Part shown: in pieces, positions 63,428 through 64,000 of the stretch
Layout: every line of letters starts with the position of its first letter
Numbering within the stretch: the stretch's first letter is position 1
Source: Stenotrophomonas mori
GTDB taxonomy: Bacteria; Pseudomonadota; Gammaproteobacteria; Xanthomonadales; Xanthomonadaceae
Assembly (NCBI RefSeq): GCF_023556335.1
Contig: NZ_JAIKTS010000001.1
Span: 372,001-436,000 of the forward strand
DNA length: 64,000 nucleotides
Reading direction: 5' to 3'
The notes under the pieces: generated by a model
Database searches by the model: none
Told to the model about the DNA's origin: nothing
What the model saw: only the letters and a program-made list of their open reading frames with translations
Program-made: the position numbers and the translations under genes

Positions 63428-63860
63428 AGCGGGGCCTCGCCCCGCTGCGGCATTCACGGGCAGTCCCCCGCCGGGCGCTACCCGGCGCTACAGCGCCGCC
63501 ACGACCCGGGCCCCGGTAGAGCGGGGCCTCGCCCCGCACGGGCAGTCCCCCGCCGGGCGCTGCCCGGCGCTACAGCGCCGCCATGACCCGGGCCCCGGTA
63601 GAGCGGGGCCTCGCCCCGCTGCGGCATTCACGGGCAGTCCCCCGCCGGGTGCTGCCTGGCGCTACAGCGCCGCCACGACCCGGGCCCCGGTAGAGCGGGA
63701 CCTCGCCCCGCTATGGCATTCACGGGCAGTCCCCCGCCGGGCGCTGCCCGGCGCTACAGCGCCGCCATGACCCGGGCCCCGGTAGAGCGGGGCCTCGCCC
63801 CGCTGCGGCACTCGCGGGCAGCCCCCGCCGGGCGTTGCCGGGGCGACAGCGACACCCTGA
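63428..63860 (+). repeat. 92-bp tandem repeat array, about 4.5 units
   Basis: Units begin agcgggRcctcgccccg at 63428, 63520, 63602, 63694 and 63786; lengths 92, 82, 92, 92 and a partial. Each contains two GC palindromes (gcggggcctcgccccgc and cgccgggcgctgcccggcg) plus ctacagcgccgccaYgacccg. Unit 2 lacks 10 bp (ctgcggcatt replaced). They are intergenic REP-like elements; the long open frames through them are by-products of composition. No spacers, so not CRISPR. Confidence 0.92.
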
Positions 63861-63908
63861 CCGGAGCCTTGCCGCGACAGGGTGGCCGGCATCGCCTGCG
63901 GGAAAGGC

Positions 63909-63934
63909 GGAAGGCCACCTTCCGGCGGCCTTCC
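63909..63934. terminator. Hairpin near the window end
   Basis: ggaaggcc (63909-63916) pairs with ggccttcc (63927-63934). It precedes a probable minus-strand gene end and may terminate it. Confidence 0.45.
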
Positions 63935-63956
63935 CGTTCCCGCACCGTATGGGCGC

Positions 63957-64000
63957 TCAACAGCAGCGGAAGCCCTTGCCGCCGCCGAATCGGGCTTCCT
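63957..64000 (-). CDS. Possible C-terminal end of a gene continuing beyond the window
   Basis: One minus-strand frame reads EARFGGGKGFRCC and a TGA stop at 63959-63957, followed by the hairpin at 63909-63934. Only 13 codons are visible, so this is a hint rather than a call. Confidence 0.3.
   Translation of the reverse strand, partial: EARFGGGKGFRCC

Noticed and set aside
63384..63770. A 128-codon frame with internal repeats
   Set aside because: Generated by the 92-bp repeat array; Arg/Pro/Ala-rich and without a start context.
63428..63860. CRISPR array
   Set aside because: Units are contiguous, 82-92 bp long, with no unique spacers and no cas genes.

Overview
The window is a chromosomal segment of a high-GC gammaproteobacterium of the Xanthomonadaceae (Lysobacteraceae). 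The markers are an aspartate kinase/diaminopimelate decarboxylase fusion (lysAC), the MurL-MurD2 alternative route to D-glutamate in peptidoglycan, GTG/TTG starts with GC-rich codon use, and conserved neighbours such as mrcB and tsaB. The genus cannot be fixed from sequence reading alone.

Region 1 (1-26819) is core chromosome: a truncated secreted subtilase; two small exported proteins; relA; a membrane-anchored repeat protein; a two-domain glycosyltransferase; mrcB followed by a TPR lipoprotein, a DinG/YoaA helicase and tsaB; an SGNH-like exported protein; three tandem PhzF-family genes; lysAC; murL-murD2; an HHH protein; a polyprenyl diphosphate synthase; an SseB-like protein; and ssb.

Region 2 (about 26811-45500) is an 18.7-kb genomic island of clearly lower GC, inserted exactly at the stop codon of ssb. 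Its left end holds a four-gene overlapping operon of three tyrosine recombinases plus a small coiled-coil protein, matching the published GInt type (ginABCD). The right end is short, AT-rich and full of repeated motifs, and the direct imperfect repeat is ccgttctaa (left) / ccgttctga (right). The cargo is a patchwork: small membrane proteins, an IS3 transposase remnant, a complete three-gene ABC-3C conflict system, a DUF4238-like fragment, two integron gene cassettes with good attC sites but no integron integrase, a HEPN-like protein, an OLD-family ATPase/nuclease, and two further PD-(D/E)XK-like proteins.

Region 3 (45501-64000) is chromosome again: the displaced ssb-side terminator, a divergent TetR regulator/glycosyltransferase pair, and a peptide and D-amino-acid scavenging locus. 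That locus has a P1-family (DmpA-like) peptidase, a LuxR-type regulator, a DUF1611/DgcN-like protein, an enolase-superfamily dipeptide epimerase, a serine hydrolase, a TonB receptor, an OPT-family transporter, an S9 peptidase and a DUF819 membrane protein. A palindromic motif (consensus SSGGRTTTYTCCCGAT) occurs four times upstream of these genes, each time 22-23 nt from a -10-like hexamer, which suggests one regulon. The window closes with a 92-bp repeat array.
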